Positions 25,950 to 34,663 of a stretch of DNA of 64,000 nucleotides are shown one piece after another. Under the pieces are notes generated by a model. The model was not told the origin of the DNA. It worked only from the letters and a program-made list of their open reading frames with translations, and made no database searches. Source of the stretch: JAWPMV01 sp039819665 (GTDB lineage: Bacteria > Bacteroidota > Bacteroidia > J057); contig JBCBRM010000001.1 in NCBI GenBank assembly GCA_039819665.1, positions 62,001 through 126,000 on the forward strand, written 5' to 3'. The position numbers were made by a program, and so were the translations under genes. Positions within the stretch are counted from its first letter, which is position 1. The number at the start of each line of letters is the position of its first letter.

Positions 25950-27062
25950 TCAACTCAGGAGTTTGAAAATCAGGATGCCAACAAAATTGCCAATCGCTAG
26001 GTTGATTACTCCCAGGGTCATACCGGAAAGTACAATCTCCCGATTTTTCATGGCTGTTGCGATAGGACCGATGAAAGGAGGTCCAAATATTCCGGCCGAA
26101 TGGGTAATCAAAACGGTATCTGCATCAATCTTGAAAATCCAGGCAAAAAAGCTATGAAAACAGACTGTTCCAAAGGCAATAGTTCCCATAAAAGCCAGAG
26201 TAACGGGCACTGCCTGAAGAACCTGAACGAGATCGACTCTTGAACCCACAGCTACACAAAAAATCAGGAATATGTATTCACCTGTATGATAACTCAAAGG
26301 GAGTTTTTGAATTTGGGAAAAGGTAGAAGCGGCTATTCCCAAAACAGCCAAAGCAATTACTACAAATGTCTCTTCCAGTTTGTCGAAGAATAGAAAGCTC
26401 ATACCAATACTAAGGCCTACTATGATAATTGCCCAGCATAAAGATTTCAGGATACCCGGAATGGCCCAGTGAACTTTTTGTTCTTCCTCCATTGTACCTT
26501 CATCTACATTGTCCTCTTGCCTTTTTGGGAAAGCTGGGAGAAATTTTAGTAAAAGCTTTTGAGCGGCTGTTAGAACAAAAATGAGATAAAGCCCACTAAA
26601 ACTCAGGTCGCTCAGGTTCATGGTGTCGAAAAGCTGAGAAGGAGCTTTGATGGCAAATTGGACGGCTGACATATTGGCGGTGCCTCCGGTATAAACGCTG
26701 GAAGCCATTGCTGCCATAGCTTTGTGCAATTCGAAGAAATCCTGCCAGATAAAAGAAGCCACTATCGCCATAAGGGCCACACCCAATACCCAGATGAAAA
26801 AGGATAATAAGGTCTTACCTGCCAGCCTCGCCCAATCTTTGAGTTCACTGGGGAAAAGTAGTAAAGGAATGGCCAAAGCAACTGCGGCCGTTTGCGTCAA
26901 CTCACTCATATGGAAATCCAATGGCAGAATATTACCCAAAAGGATTCCCAAGGCATAACACCAGAAAGCCGGACTTAACCAGGAAATTACTTTTACCCGG
27001 GATTCTGCCCGAATCAATATGCCCGGAAGTAATACAAAGATCAGAAGAGAGAGGACTGACAT
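25950..27062 (-). CDS. DUF819 family multipass membrane protein
   Basis: 370 residues with about ten hydrophobic helices, starting PGILIRAESRVKVISWLSPAFWCYALGILLGN (first 10-30 residues). It carries the family's repeated Gly/Ala-rich half-helices (SSVYTGGTANMSAVQFA; ITHSAGIFGPPFIGPIA), an internal duplication reminiscent of transporters. A cytoplasmic acidic linker (EDNVDEGTMEEEQK) separates the halves. It lies in the inner membrane, probably as a transporter of unknown substrate. Its ATG immediately follows the M1 peptidase stop codon with zero spacing, so the pair is a translationally coupled operon. That would fit export or import of peptide-derived products, but this is inference. Confidence 0.88.
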   Translation of the reverse strand: MSVLSLLIFVLLPGILIRAESRVKVISWLSPAFWCYALGILLGNILPLDFHMSELTQTAAVALAIPLLLFPSELKDWARLAGKTLLSFFIWVLGVALMAIVASFIWQDFFELHKAMAAMASSVYTGGTANMSAVQFAIKAPSQLFDTMNLSDLSFSGLYLIFVLTAAQKLLLKFLPAFPKRQEDNVDEGTMEEEQKVHWAIPGILKSLCWAIIIVGLSIGMSFLFFDKLEETFVVIALAVLGIAASTFSQIQKLPLSYHTGEYIFLIFCVAVGSRVDLVQVLQAVPVTLAFMGTIAFGTVCFHSFFAWIFKIDADTVLITHSAGIFGPPFIGPIATAMKNREIVLSGMTLGVINLAIGNFVGILIFKLLS

Positions 27063-28667
27063 TTACTTTTTGCTAAAGAAGGCAAGGACGTGGCTATCAG
27101 GATCAATCTCGATGGATTCTGGAGCCTTTTTCATTGGGATGACGAAATTGCGGGATTTTTCAATCATGCGAAAGCTCTTTCGCGCTTTTATTTCGCCTTG
27201 CACAATATCAAATTCTAGGTCCAGGTCAAAAGGCTCTCCCTCATGGGTCTGGGTACAGCTAATGCTTACTTCCCCTTTTGCTGCATCAAATGAATAGGAC
27301 CAACTGATCTCTGGATTATAAGGCCTACGCAGCCATTGAGTAAAGAAAATGTCCAATTTTTTGCCGCTTATTTTTTCGGCAACCTCCTGAAAGTCAGAAC
27401 TGCTGGCATTTTTACCTGCGTATTTACTGTAATAGGAACGGATGATTTGCCAGAATTTCTCATCGCCGACTTTAGTCCTCAACATATGCAGTACCCAGCC
27501 TCCTTTCTGATAGGAATTGGCATTGAGTAAGGCCATGAGGTTGTCGGCGTTTTGGGGAACGACTCCTGTTGCAGGAGCTCGTGTAAGTGCAGTTATGCGA
27601 TTTTCATCCATGCTCTTCTGTAAGGCTTCAAATCCGTATTTGTTTTCCAGAAATAAAGCCGTGAAATAGGTAGCAAAGCCTTCACTCAGCCAGATATGTT
27701 GCCAATCGGATTCGGAAGCAGAATTACCAAACCACTGATGAGCGACTTCATGTGCAATCAAGCCTTCTGAACTTCTCTTCCCATCTACAGAAGCCTCCAT
27801 GTAAAAAATATTGCTGGCGTTTTCCATCCCTCCAAATTTGGTTTTGGACTGGACATTGGCCAGTTTTTCGAAAGGGTAGGGGCCTACTTTTTCAATCATA
27901 AAATCCATGACTTCCTCCGCTACTGCATAATCATAAAAGCCGGCTTCACGATCCTGAGGATAGACCCAGGAAGAAAGCGGAATACCCTGCTTGGTGGATA
28001 GATACTGGACCGCAAATTCAGCTATGCCGATTACCATCACTTTGGTCGCAATCTGCGCCTCACTTTCCCAATGGTAATATCTTCTATTCTTATCCAGATC
28101 ACTTTCTTCTCTCAGACTGCCTGTACCCACTACCTGGTACTTTTCTGGCACGATCACTTTGAAAGCTACTGTAGCCTTATCGGAAGGGTGATCAACCACA
28201 GGAAGCCAGTAGCGTGCTCTGTTTGGCCAATTATCTCCGAAAAAGGTCCTGTCTCCGTGCTTGTTTTTGCTAATGATCATGCCATCAGCGGGTATGCCTT
28301 CATATTCAATTTCAATCGGGATTTTTGGATCGAAGTTCGCTGGTAGAGAAATACTGATAATATCATTCTCATAGGAGTAGGTGAGTGGGCTGGATGAATA
28401 AGTAACAGCTTTTAGTACCATACCACTTTTCCCATTTCCCTTTTTTATCAAATCCAGTTTTAGTTCCTTTTTACTTGTCTCTCTTTCTAAAAAGATTTGT
28501 GCCTTACCGAAAAGAGCATCCGCTTCATCAAAAAACTCTAATGAAAACTCATAATGTTGAATATCAATGCCGGGCGAAGGTAGCCATTTGCTTTGTGCGC
28601 TACTTGAAATTTGCAGGCAAAAACTAACTACCAGGAAGGAAATAAGCCGAAATGAGGTCCAATTCAT
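27063..28667 (-). CDS. M1 family zinc aminopeptidase, exported
   Basis: 534 residues from the ATG at 28667, which begins the signal peptide (MNWTSFRLISFLVVSFCLQ, ending SSSAQ). A longer frame to 28718 adds 17 residues with no signal-like character. The exopeptidase motif is GGMENAS (GAMEN class). The zinc site is HEVAHQWFGN with the third ligand Glu in LSEGFATYF, 18 residues after the second His. The N-terminal beta domain precedes it, and a short beta/alpha end replaces the large C-terminal helical domain, giving a short M1 like the cold-active and leukotriene-hydrolase-like bacterial forms. It removes N-terminal residues from peptides in the periplasm. First gene of an operon with DUF819. 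Confidence 0.94.
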   Translation of the reverse strand: MNWTSFRLISFLVVSFCLQISSSAQSKWLPSPGIDIQHYEFSLEFFDEADALFGKAQIFLERETSKKELKLDLIKKGNGKSGMVLKAVTYSSSPLTYSYENDIISISLPANFDPKIPIEIEYEGIPADGMIISKNKHGDRTFFGDNWPNRARYWLPVVDHPSDKATVAFKVIVPEKYQVVGTGSLREESDLDKNRRYYHWESEAQIATKVMVIGIAEFAVQYLSTKQGIPLSSWVYPQDREAGFYDYAVAEEVMDFMIEKVGPYPFEKLANVQSKTKFGGMENASNIFYMEASVDGKRSSEGLIAHEVAHQWFGNSASESDWQHIWLSEGFATYFTALFLENKYGFEALQKSMDENRITALTRAPATGVVPQNADNLMALLNANSYQKGGWVLHMLRTKVGDEKFWQIIRSYYSKYAGKNASSSDFQEVAEKISGKKLDIFFTQWLRRPYNPEISWSYSFDAAKGEVSISCTQTHEGEPFDLDLEFDIVQGEIKARKSFRMIEKSRNFVIPMKKAPESIEIDPDSHVLAFFSKK

Positions 28668-29038
28668 AAGTAGGGAATTAGCTAAAATCCGAAAAATACA
28701 GGGGTTGTGATACACCAAACCTAAAGATATTTATGGTAATCCCAACCTTTTTTGTTATTTAGAGTTTAAAGGAATAGACAAGAGTTCGGGCTTTTCCCCC
28801 CAAAAAAGACAAATCGGACTCCACGATCATTGACAAGCACTTTACTTGAGACACAATATCTACCCACATCAGAACATGCGTCTGTTCTTTATTGGTTACT
28901 AAGAGCCTGCAAAACTATCAACGAAATTTAAAAAGAATACTCGGTCTCGATCTTTCGATTCTGAGTGCATAAATCATGGTTGACCTCTGTGTACTCACCC
29001 GTACATACGTCAACGCGTTCTTGTTAAAGTAAGCAGTT

Positions 29039-29068
29039 ACCCGGATACTTTGGTGTCCGGGTTTTTTT
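29039..29068 (+). terminator. Orphan rho-independent terminator
   Basis: Stem ACCCGGA (29039-29045) with TCCGGGT (29056-29062), a 10-nt loop, then seven T. No plus-strand gene longer than 18 codons precedes it back to the M1 peptidase start at 28667. Confidence 0.85.
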
Positions 29069-29104
29069 GTGGGTGAGTTTTTCTTAATCCTTCATGAAGA
29101 AAGC

Positions 29105-29185
29105 TCAAATTCAAGTAGCAATTACAAGTTCAGGAATCCATGTGAGTTTGAACTTTATACTTGCACTTAAATTTATTTCTATTTT
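29105..29185 (+). repeat. Dispersed intergenic repeat, copy 2
   Basis: Aligns with 21476-21560. Inverted repeat arms are CAAGTTCA (29125-29132) and TGAACTT (29149-29155). It lies 37 nt beyond the orphan terminator. Confidence 0.55.
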
Positions 29186-29193
29186 AGCTAATG

Positions 29194-29682
29194 CTAGGCA
29201 TCCAGACAATCCAGGACACTCTTGAGGTGTACAATTGCAGGTAGCAAATTCTTTTCTTCAATCATTTCATTTTCCAGATAAGCGGTCTGAAGGGCTGTAA
29301 CAATAAAGGCGAGAACATGAGATTGATTGTGTGCTTCGATCATTGCCAGCAAAGCATCACCCGATTCGTGTACATCCTGGGTAGTATCAATAATTCTTTC
29401 GTTATCGAATTGCTTACTCAATAATTGACTTTGGGTAACGAGGGGAAGTTTGTCCACGTTTACTGACCTTCTCATCATCACATAGGCCATCGTGATGATC
29501 ATCAGGTAAGTAGAAGTCTCCAGGGTATTCCATTTATAGGCTTCGACCAGACCTCTAATATATTGATTGATCTCGGGTTGTTGCTTGTCAAAATTTTGCA
29601 ACATTTTACCAATTTTCTTTTCTGAATAATTGTCGAAAGTTTTTATCGTTAGATTAACGAGGTCTATGGGAACGCTTTGCAT
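29194..29682 (-). CDS. Conserved-looking helical protein, function unknown
   Basis: 162 residues from the ATG at 29682 (MQSVPIDLVN). A longer frame to 29748 would run into the divergent TonB-receptor start, so the shorter start is chosen. The protein is soluble and helix-rich with no signal peptide. One moderately hydrophobic segment (WNTLETSTYLMIITMAYVMMRR) and a second (SHVLAFIVTALQTAYLENEM) look like packed helices. I recognise no family. It is divergent from the TonB-dependent receptor across 57 bp, so the two may share control. Confidence 0.7.
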   Translation of the reverse strand: MQSVPIDLVNLTIKTFDNYSEKKIGKMLQNFDKQQPEINQYIRGLVEAYKWNTLETSTYLMIITMAYVMMRRSVNVDKLPLVTQSQLLSKQFDNERIIDTTQDVHESGDALLAMIEAHNQSHVLAFIVTALQTAYLENEMIEEKNLLPAIVHLKSVLDCLDA

Positions 29683-29688
29683 ATTCTG

Positions 29689-29696
29689 TATATTTG
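29689..29696 (+). promoter_or_regulatory. Putative -7 element for the TonB-dependent receptor at 29740
   Basis: TATATTTG, an exact TAnnTTTG match, 43 nt before the chosen ATG and inside the divergent gap. No -33 TTG at proper spacing. Confidence 0.45.
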
Positions 29697-29739
29697 CACG
29701 GCAAGTTAATGATATTTGCCTGACACTAGCCCAAAACTT

Positions 29740-32553
29740 ATGAAGCACGTCTTCTTTAGCCTTATCCTAAGTATTTTCTCTGTACATACAATGGCCCAAT
29801 TCGGGACCCTTAGTGGCAGCGTCAAAGATGCTGAAACCGGAGATCCCATGGTCGGTGCTACCGTTACCGTTGTGGGTACCTACAAAGGTGCCTTTACAGA
29901 CAATGCCGGGAACTTTCGTATTACCGGCATTAAAGCGGGAGATTATACCATAAAATTCACCTTTGTTGGCTATTCTGCAAAGCAATACAATGGTATAACT
30001 ATTACGGCAGGCAGTACCAAAACTTTAAAAGTAGAGCTTAAGTCGACTGTAACTACGCTTGGTGAGGTTGAGATTGTCGGAGAAAGAGGCTTGCTAGATT
30101 TAGAGTCAGGTCAGTCGAGTACCAAGATTTCTGCAGCCGAACTAGGGGAAATGAGTGTAAATAATGTGCAGGATGTAGTGGCGATGCAGGTAGGGGTTCA
30201 GGAAAATCCAGACGGTATTCAGATCAGAGGAGGGCGTGTGTATGAAACGGAATATGTAGTAGATGGAGTAAATGCTCAGGATCCTTTGGCAGGTACAGGT
30301 TTTGGCGTTGAGGTAAATGCTAAAGCCGTTCAACAAATTGAAGTCATTACTGGAGGGGCAGATGCAGAATATGGAGAAGGGAGTTCGGGGGTAATAGTTA
30401 CCAAGATTAAAGAAGGCGGGAAAGTTTTCTCTATGGGAGGCAGTTATCGCAGAGATAATTTAGGCTTCGATCCCAATGGCGGCATGAGTTGGAATACGGA
30501 TGAAGCAGACTTCTCGATGGGTGGACCTTTAATCCGAAATAAACTCAGCTTTTTCTTTTCAGGAAGTATGGCGCTGACCGATACCTATTTTGGTTCACAG
30601 GCGCGTCAATTGCATTCTTCTCTGTTTAAAAATGATTCACTTTGGGCTCCTCGTCAACATAACAGTTGGTCCAATACGTTTAAGCTGGCCTATACGATTC
30701 GTCCGGGTCTAAAACTTAGCCTGACTAATCAGCATAGTTTAAATATCAACCAAAGTACACGTTCGCTGCAGATTGTAGGGAATGACGCGGTTGTAACACC
30801 GGGATTTCAGTTTCCCTTTAGCCTCAATCTGGACAATGCCAATACCTATACGCACCACTCCAATTTAAGCGTACTCAATTTGCGAGGCATCATCGATAAG
30901 CAGTGGTCCTTTGATGTAACGGCAGGTCGACTCTTCACCAACTTACGAGCAGATGCCAATGGAAGGGCATTTCGTACGGAAACGGTGGATCAAATCCTGG
31001 ATCCTCGTTCCATCGTAACCAATCCCATTTCTGTCTTCAATCCAGATGCGCCCGTTGTTTATGTATTCCCGGGTCCTGGTTTGATCAATAATGGCGGGAT
31101 CGCTACCCTTTGGCACGATCACTACGCCAAAGAATATACCTTCAAAACAAAATTTACTTTCGTTTCCCAAAACAAGGTTCATTACCTGAGTTTGGGACAG
31201 GAACATAAAGAGCAGGAATATCAATGGATAGATGTTACACAGCCCTGGGTTGGTGCTCCGATTCGAATCAATGATACCCTGACTACGCCTTCCACTCGAT
31301 TGGGAAGGAGCAGTGATTTCTGGCGAGTCAATCCTTCTCGTGGCGGTATTTATGTTTCAGATGAAATTCGCTACAAAGGGATCATCGCAGTTATTGGTGC
31401 CAGGATCAATTACTGGGCACCGGGTAAATTTGTGGATGAAAGTGTAGAGAATCCTGATGCACCCGTTTTGGATGCTGTGCGTGAAGCTTATCAGGAAGAA
31501 ACCTTTGGCTTACTGGGGAGAAGGTGGAAAGCTCGTCTGCTACCACGTCTGCGAGTGTCTTTCCCTGTAACAGATAATAATTCGCTTTACTTCAACTACA
31601 GCCATGCGATGCGTCTGCCGCATCCCCGCTTTGTATATGCCGGTCTCGATCCCGTTTACCAGGATCGTTCCTTTCTTTCCAATTTGGGTAACCCCAATAT
31701 CAATCCCGAAGTATCGGTTTCCTATGAAGTCGGTCTGAAGTCTCAGCTTTCCAAAGACGTGGCTTTGACCATCACGGCCTTCAATAGTGATCGCTTTGAC
31801 TACATCGTAAGTAGACGAGTAGAGGTACGAGATGCAACCGGTCGTTTCGTTGAAAAGACCTTCTTCATCAACCAGGATTTTGCGCGGATTCGGGGATTAG
31901 AAGTTGCCTTCACCCAAAGGGTAGGGAAGTGGTTCAGAGGAACCATCAGTGGCTCTTACCAGATCGCTACTGGAAAATCCAATACAGCAGCAGAGTCTGC
32001 CTTGCAAGTTCGTCAACAAGGTTTCGTGAATACCACCAAAGAGCAATTCCTGGCCTGGGACAGACCTTATGACTTGAAATTGCTGGTTGTTCTGACTCCA
32101 GACTCTACCAATCGTTTGGGTAATTTCCCATTGAAAGGATTTCGAGTGACGGCCAGTTCTACTTTGAAATCCGGTCTTCGTTATACGCCTTTCAGATTGC
32201 TACGCATCAATGAGCAATCCGGTCGTCCTGAATACGAGCGCATCGACGATCAGCCTTTCTCCAAAATCGGTTCTTCCTGGTTCTGGACAGATATCAGAAT
32301 CAGTCGTGATTTCTTCTTTGGCAAAAGGTTCCGCGCCTCTTTGAGTTTCGAGCTAAAGAATGCGACCAATTTCAAGTCGGCATCTATCGTAAATGGTGTT
32401 ACCGGACGTGCCTATGAATTTGGAGATCCGCTTCCGTTGAACTTCCGCGATCCGCTATATCCCAATCCTCAAGACAGAGGTTTGCCTCCTGATAATCCGG
32501 CAAGATTCCTCGCTCCTCGCCAGAGCTTATTCGGCCTGGAGTTTAGGTTCTAA
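29740..32553 (+). CDS. TonB-dependent outer-membrane receptor with carboxypeptidase-regulatory-like domain
   Basis: 937 residues from the ATG at 29740, which opens the signal peptide (MKHVFFSLILSIFSVHTMAQ); an in-frame upstream codon at 29716 is not needed. A CarboxypepD_reg-like domain (about 22-110: GTLSGSVKDAETGDPMVGATV) is followed by the plug (VQDVVAMQVGVQENPDGIQIRGGR; VEVITGGADAEYGEGSSGVIV). A 22-strand barrel to the C terminus ends in an aromatic residue (FGLEFRF). It imports a ligand across the outer membrane using the ExbBD-TonB system. No SusD homologue is adjacent, so it is not a classic glycan-utilisation pair; the substrate is unknown. It overlaps the convergent Coq4-like gene by 11 bp. 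Confidence 0.92.
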   Translation: MKHVFFSLILSIFSVHTMAQFGTLSGSVKDAETGDPMVGATVTVVGTYKGAFTDNAGNFRITGIKAGDYTIKFTFVGYSAKQYNGITITAGSTKTLKVELKSTVTTLGEVEIVGERGLLDLESGQSSTKISAAELGEMSVNNVQDVVAMQVGVQENPDGIQIRGGRVYETEYVVDGVNAQDPLAGTGFGVEVNAKAVQQIEVITGGADAEYGEGSSGVIVTKIKEGGKVFSMGGSYRRDNLGFDPNGGMSWNTDEADFSMGGPLIRNKLSFFFSGSMALTDTYFGSQARQLHSSLFKNDSLWAPRQHNSWSNTFKLAYTIRPGLKLSLTNQHSLNINQSTRSLQIVGNDAVVTPGFQFPFSLNLDNANTYTHHSNLSVLNLRGIIDKQWSFDVTAGRLFTNLRADANGRAFRTETVDQILDPRSIVTNPISVFNPDAPVVYVFPGPGLINNGGIATLWHDHYAKEYTFKTKFTFVSQNKVHYLSLGQEHKEQEYQWIDVTQPWVGAPIRINDTLTTPSTRLGRSSDFWRVNPSRGGIYVSDEIRYKGIIAVIGARINYWAPGKFVDESVENPDAPVLDAVREAYQEETFGLLGRRWKARLLPRLRVSFPVTDNNSLYFNYSHAMRLPHPRFVYAGLDPVYQDRSFLSNLGNPNINPEVSVSYEVGLKSQLSKDVALTITAFNSDRFDYIVSRRVEVRDATGRFVEKTFFINQDFARIRGLEVAFTQRVGKWFRGTISGSYQIATGKSNTAAESALQVRQQGFVNTTKEQFLAWDRPYDLKLLVVLTPDSTNRLGNFPLKGFRVTASSTLKSGLRYTPFRLLRINEQSGRPEYERIDDQPFSKIGSSWFWTDIRISRDFFFGKRFRASLSFELKNATNFKSASIVNGVTGRAYEFGDPLPLNFRDPLYPNPQDRGLPPDNPARFLAPRQSLFGLEFRF

Positions 32554-33091
32554 TTGATCCAAATCTCAGCGAAGGTCCATTGCCTTTTGGGAATCGATCT
32601 TTGGTGTATTTCTTTCCGATCACAGGAAGGGGCTCATGCATGCAGATGTACAAGGAAATTTTCCAAATGGAAGCTTTGCTTTTCCCCTTTTTGTATTCCT
32701 GATAGAGATACTTCCATAAGCTTGGCAAAAGGAGGGCAGAGGAAAGGAAAAGGATACAACTTAGCTTTCTGCTTCCATTCCCCAATAAATAAGCTTGCAT
32801 CCCCAATTCTTCTTCCGTACTCATTCCGTATCCCAGAATGAGGTGTTTCAAATCATGTTCTTCAAATTTAGGAATCAACTGGAGCTGATGGCGGTCAAGC
32901 ATTTGCGCCAATTCGTAGCCAACAGTATGTACCGGAAGCTCACGCATATAGGCCAGTTTTTGTCGATAATATGTTCCTCCCAAAAAGAATTGCAAAGGTT
33001 TGATGACACCATAGAGCTTGTAGCTGTCAATGAAGCTTTCTGCAAGGACTCGAAGAAAGCTTTTATTCTGACTAACGGAAAGATTTAGCAT
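32543..33091 (-). CDS. Coq4-like protein with HDxxH-x11-E metal motif
   Basis: 182 residues. The diagnostic Coq4 motif is present: His79-Asp80-x-x-His83, eleven residues, then Glu95 (in EEHDLKHLILGYG and EEELGMQ). Coq4 proteins bind lipid-like quinone intermediates and act in ubiquinone synthesis; a zinc site is proposed at this motif. Bacteroidota use menaquinone, so the family label does not give the pathway here. Residues 107-125 are hydrophobic (LSCILFLSSALLLPSLW). It is the last gene of a four-gene minus-strand operon, 6 nt after a 42-residue ORF, and its 3' end overlaps the TonB receptor by 11 bp. The Coq4 assignment rests mainly on the motif and its GY/QA context. Confidence 0.75.
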   Translation of the reverse strand: MLNLSVSQNKSFLRVLAESFIDSYKLYGVIKPLQFFLGGTYYRQKLAYMRELPVHTVGYELAQMLDRHQLQLIPKFEEHDLKHLILGYGMSTEEELGMQAYLLGNGSRKLSCILFLSSALLLPSLWKYLYQEYKKGKSKASIWKISLYICMHEPLPVIGKKYTKDRFPKGNGPSLRFGSIRT

Positions 33092-33097
33092 AAGGTC

Positions 33098-33226
33098 CTA
33101 CCATTTTTTTAACTCATTATTGCGTAAGAGTCGATACAAGTGAAAATGAAATTTTAGCCTATAGTAGGCTCGAAAGATTCGATCGAAGAATGAGAAGAGT
33201 AAACGTAAAAACAAAGGGATTTTCAT
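33098..33226 (-). CDS. Small 42-residue basic, aromatic-rich protein in the rSAM operon
   Basis: The ATG at 33226 overlaps the TGA of the radical SAM gene as ATGA, the usual sign of coupled translation. The stop at 33098 is 6 nt before the Coq4-like start. The product begins MKIPLFLRLLFSFFDRIF and ends NNELKKW. It has 10 Arg/Lys plus a run of Phe/Leu, so it is probably an amphipathic or membrane-surface helix. It has no leader/core or GG-type cleavage features of a ribosomal peptide precursor and no Cys, so I do not claim it is the radical SAM substrate. No family recognised. Confidence 0.6.
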   Translation of the reverse strand: MKIPLFLRLLFSFFDRIFRAYYRLKFHFHLYRLLRNNELKKW

Positions 33227-34647
33227 GATTGTAAATGCAAAGTGTTATGTGATTTGATCTTAGGCTGCGGGTCTGAATTGTCTTTTTGATAATTGACCTT
33301 ACTGAGGATGCTTTCCAATACCGGCAACATCTTATTGAGGGCTCCGGAATTGATCAGCACATTCCACATGGGTTCGAGTTTTTTCCAGCCTCCTGAATAG
33401 GCCAGGTGCTTAATTTTGTGTTTGAGGCTTTCGTGGGCGAAAGAAGCTTTGAAGATATTTTTCCATGTGTAAAACTCTTTATAAGCCCACCAGTATCCAT
33501 CTTCTAGTTCTTTAGCTGAAAGTCCACGTGTTTCGTAGACTACATGACGGGTATCATAGAGGTCCCAGTCTCGGGTAAGGATACGGTCCTGGGCTTCCAT
33601 TTCCTCAAATAAGGCAGTTCCCGGATAAGGAGTCAGAACGTGATAGGTCGCCGTAGTCAAAGAGTTTTCTACGCCCCAATCGACCGTCCGTTTGAATACA
33701 TCGGGCTTATCATCATCCAGGCCAAATACAAAGCTTCCATTGATCATGATGCCGAGGCTATGCAGTCGAGCTACCGCTGCTTCATAATCTTTTTTCAGGT
33801 TCTGTTTTTTGTTGCTTTGTTTGAGGTTTTCGGGCGAAAAGGTTTCAAAGCCCACAAAGAGACTCCGCAATCCAGCTTCGGCCGCTTTTTCGATCAAATT
33901 TCCTCGTAAAATGGAGTCTACCGTAGCTGCTCCCTGAAAGACCCGATCCATACCTTTCATTCCTTCAAATAGCTCCGCCGCAAATTTCCCATTCCCTAAC
34001 AAATGATCATCCAGAAAATACAGATGCTTGCCGGGCAGTCTGTCAATTTCGGCTAATGCTTTATCCACTTCCTGTACATAAAATCCCTTTCCTCCTTCGA
34101 AAAAAGCATCCTTGTAGCAAAAACTGCAATGATGTGGACAACCGCGAGTTACCACGATGGAATTTGGGACCAGGTACTTGTGACGCTTGATCAAATCTCT
34201 GCGAATGGGGGGAACTCCGGTAAGGGTTCTTTTGGCTGAGAAATAGGTCTTTTGCGGCTGACCTTTTTTGTAATCCTGCAGGAATTGAGGGAAAGTTTCC
34301 TCTCCCGGACCGATAAAGATGCTGTCGGCGTAAGGCTCGGCTTCTTCAGGCAATGAACTTACGTGCAAACCTCCCAGGCAGATATAAGCTCCTTTGGCTT
34401 TGTAATGCTCGGCCAGTTTATAGGCTCGGGATGCATTGGTGATGTAAACCTGGATGATAACCAGATCGGGTTCGTCATGTAGATTAATGTGTTCGACATG
34501 CTGGTCCTCAAGGATGACTTCCCAGTCATCCTCTACATAGGCAGCCAGGGTGGCGAGTCCCAATGGAGGAAACAAAGAATACTTGATGGGCCTCCAAAGG
34601 GGACTCCTGGCTTCAGCTAAAGCGGGTAGAATGAATTTGATGGTCAT
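33223..34647 (-). CDS. B12-binding-domain radical SAM enzyme (DUF4070 type)
   Basis: 474 residues. The N-terminal Rossmann-like B12-binding domain (about 1-130) has PPLGLATLAAYVEDDWEVILEDQH and GGLHVSSLPEEAEPYADSIFIGPGEE. The radical SAM barrel has the 4Fe-4S ligands Cys170, Cys174 and Cys177 (RGCPHHCSFCY), followed by YFLDDHLLGN and GFETFSPENLKQSNKKQN. The C-terminal part (LTPYPGTALFEEMEAQDRILTRDWDLYD; GYWWAYKEFYTWKNI) is DUF4070-like. Relatives methylate or rearrange unactivated carbons, often in lipids such as hopanoids. Located between DUF1361 (16 nt upstream) and the 42-residue ORF. The lipid-like Coq4 neighbour fits a membrane-lipid or quinone modification, which is inference. Confidence 0.9.
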   Translation of the reverse strand: MTIKFILPALAEARSPLWRPIKYSLFPPLGLATLAAYVEDDWEVILEDQHVEHINLHDEPDLVIIQVYITNASRAYKLAEHYKAKGAYICLGGLHVSSLPEEAEPYADSIFIGPGEETFPQFLQDYKKGQPQKTYFSAKRTLTGVPPIRRDLIKRHKYLVPNSIVVTRGCPHHCSFCYKDAFFEGGKGFYVQEVDKALAEIDRLPGKHLYFLDDHLLGNGKFAAELFEGMKGMDRVFQGAATVDSILRGNLIEKAAEAGLRSLFVGFETFSPENLKQSNKKQNLKKDYEAAVARLHSLGIMINGSFVFGLDDDKPDVFKRTVDWGVENSLTTATYHVLTPYPGTALFEEMEAQDRILTRDWDLYDTRHVVYETRGLSAKELEDGYWWAYKEFYTWKNIFKASFAHESLKHKIKHLAYSGGWKKLEPMWNVLINSGALNKMLPVLESILSKVNYQKDNSDPQPKIKSHNTLHLQS

Positions 34648-34663
34648 GATTGTACTGTAGTGA

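Larger units (their letters stand above)
28668..29193. other. Intergenic region containing an orphan plus-strand terminator; possible small RNA or short ORF
   Basis: 526 bp between two minus-strand genes. A strong plus-strand terminator (29039-29068) has no plus-strand gene before it. The only tight candidate is an 18-codon frame at 28976-29032 (MVDLCVLTRTYVNAFLLK) ending 6 nt before the stem. The rest could be a small RNA. The sequence after the terminator holds copy 2 of the dispersed hairpin repeat. Confidence 0.45.

Noticed and set aside
33640..33909. 89-codon plus-strand ORF
   Set aside because: Antisense to the radical SAM barrel.
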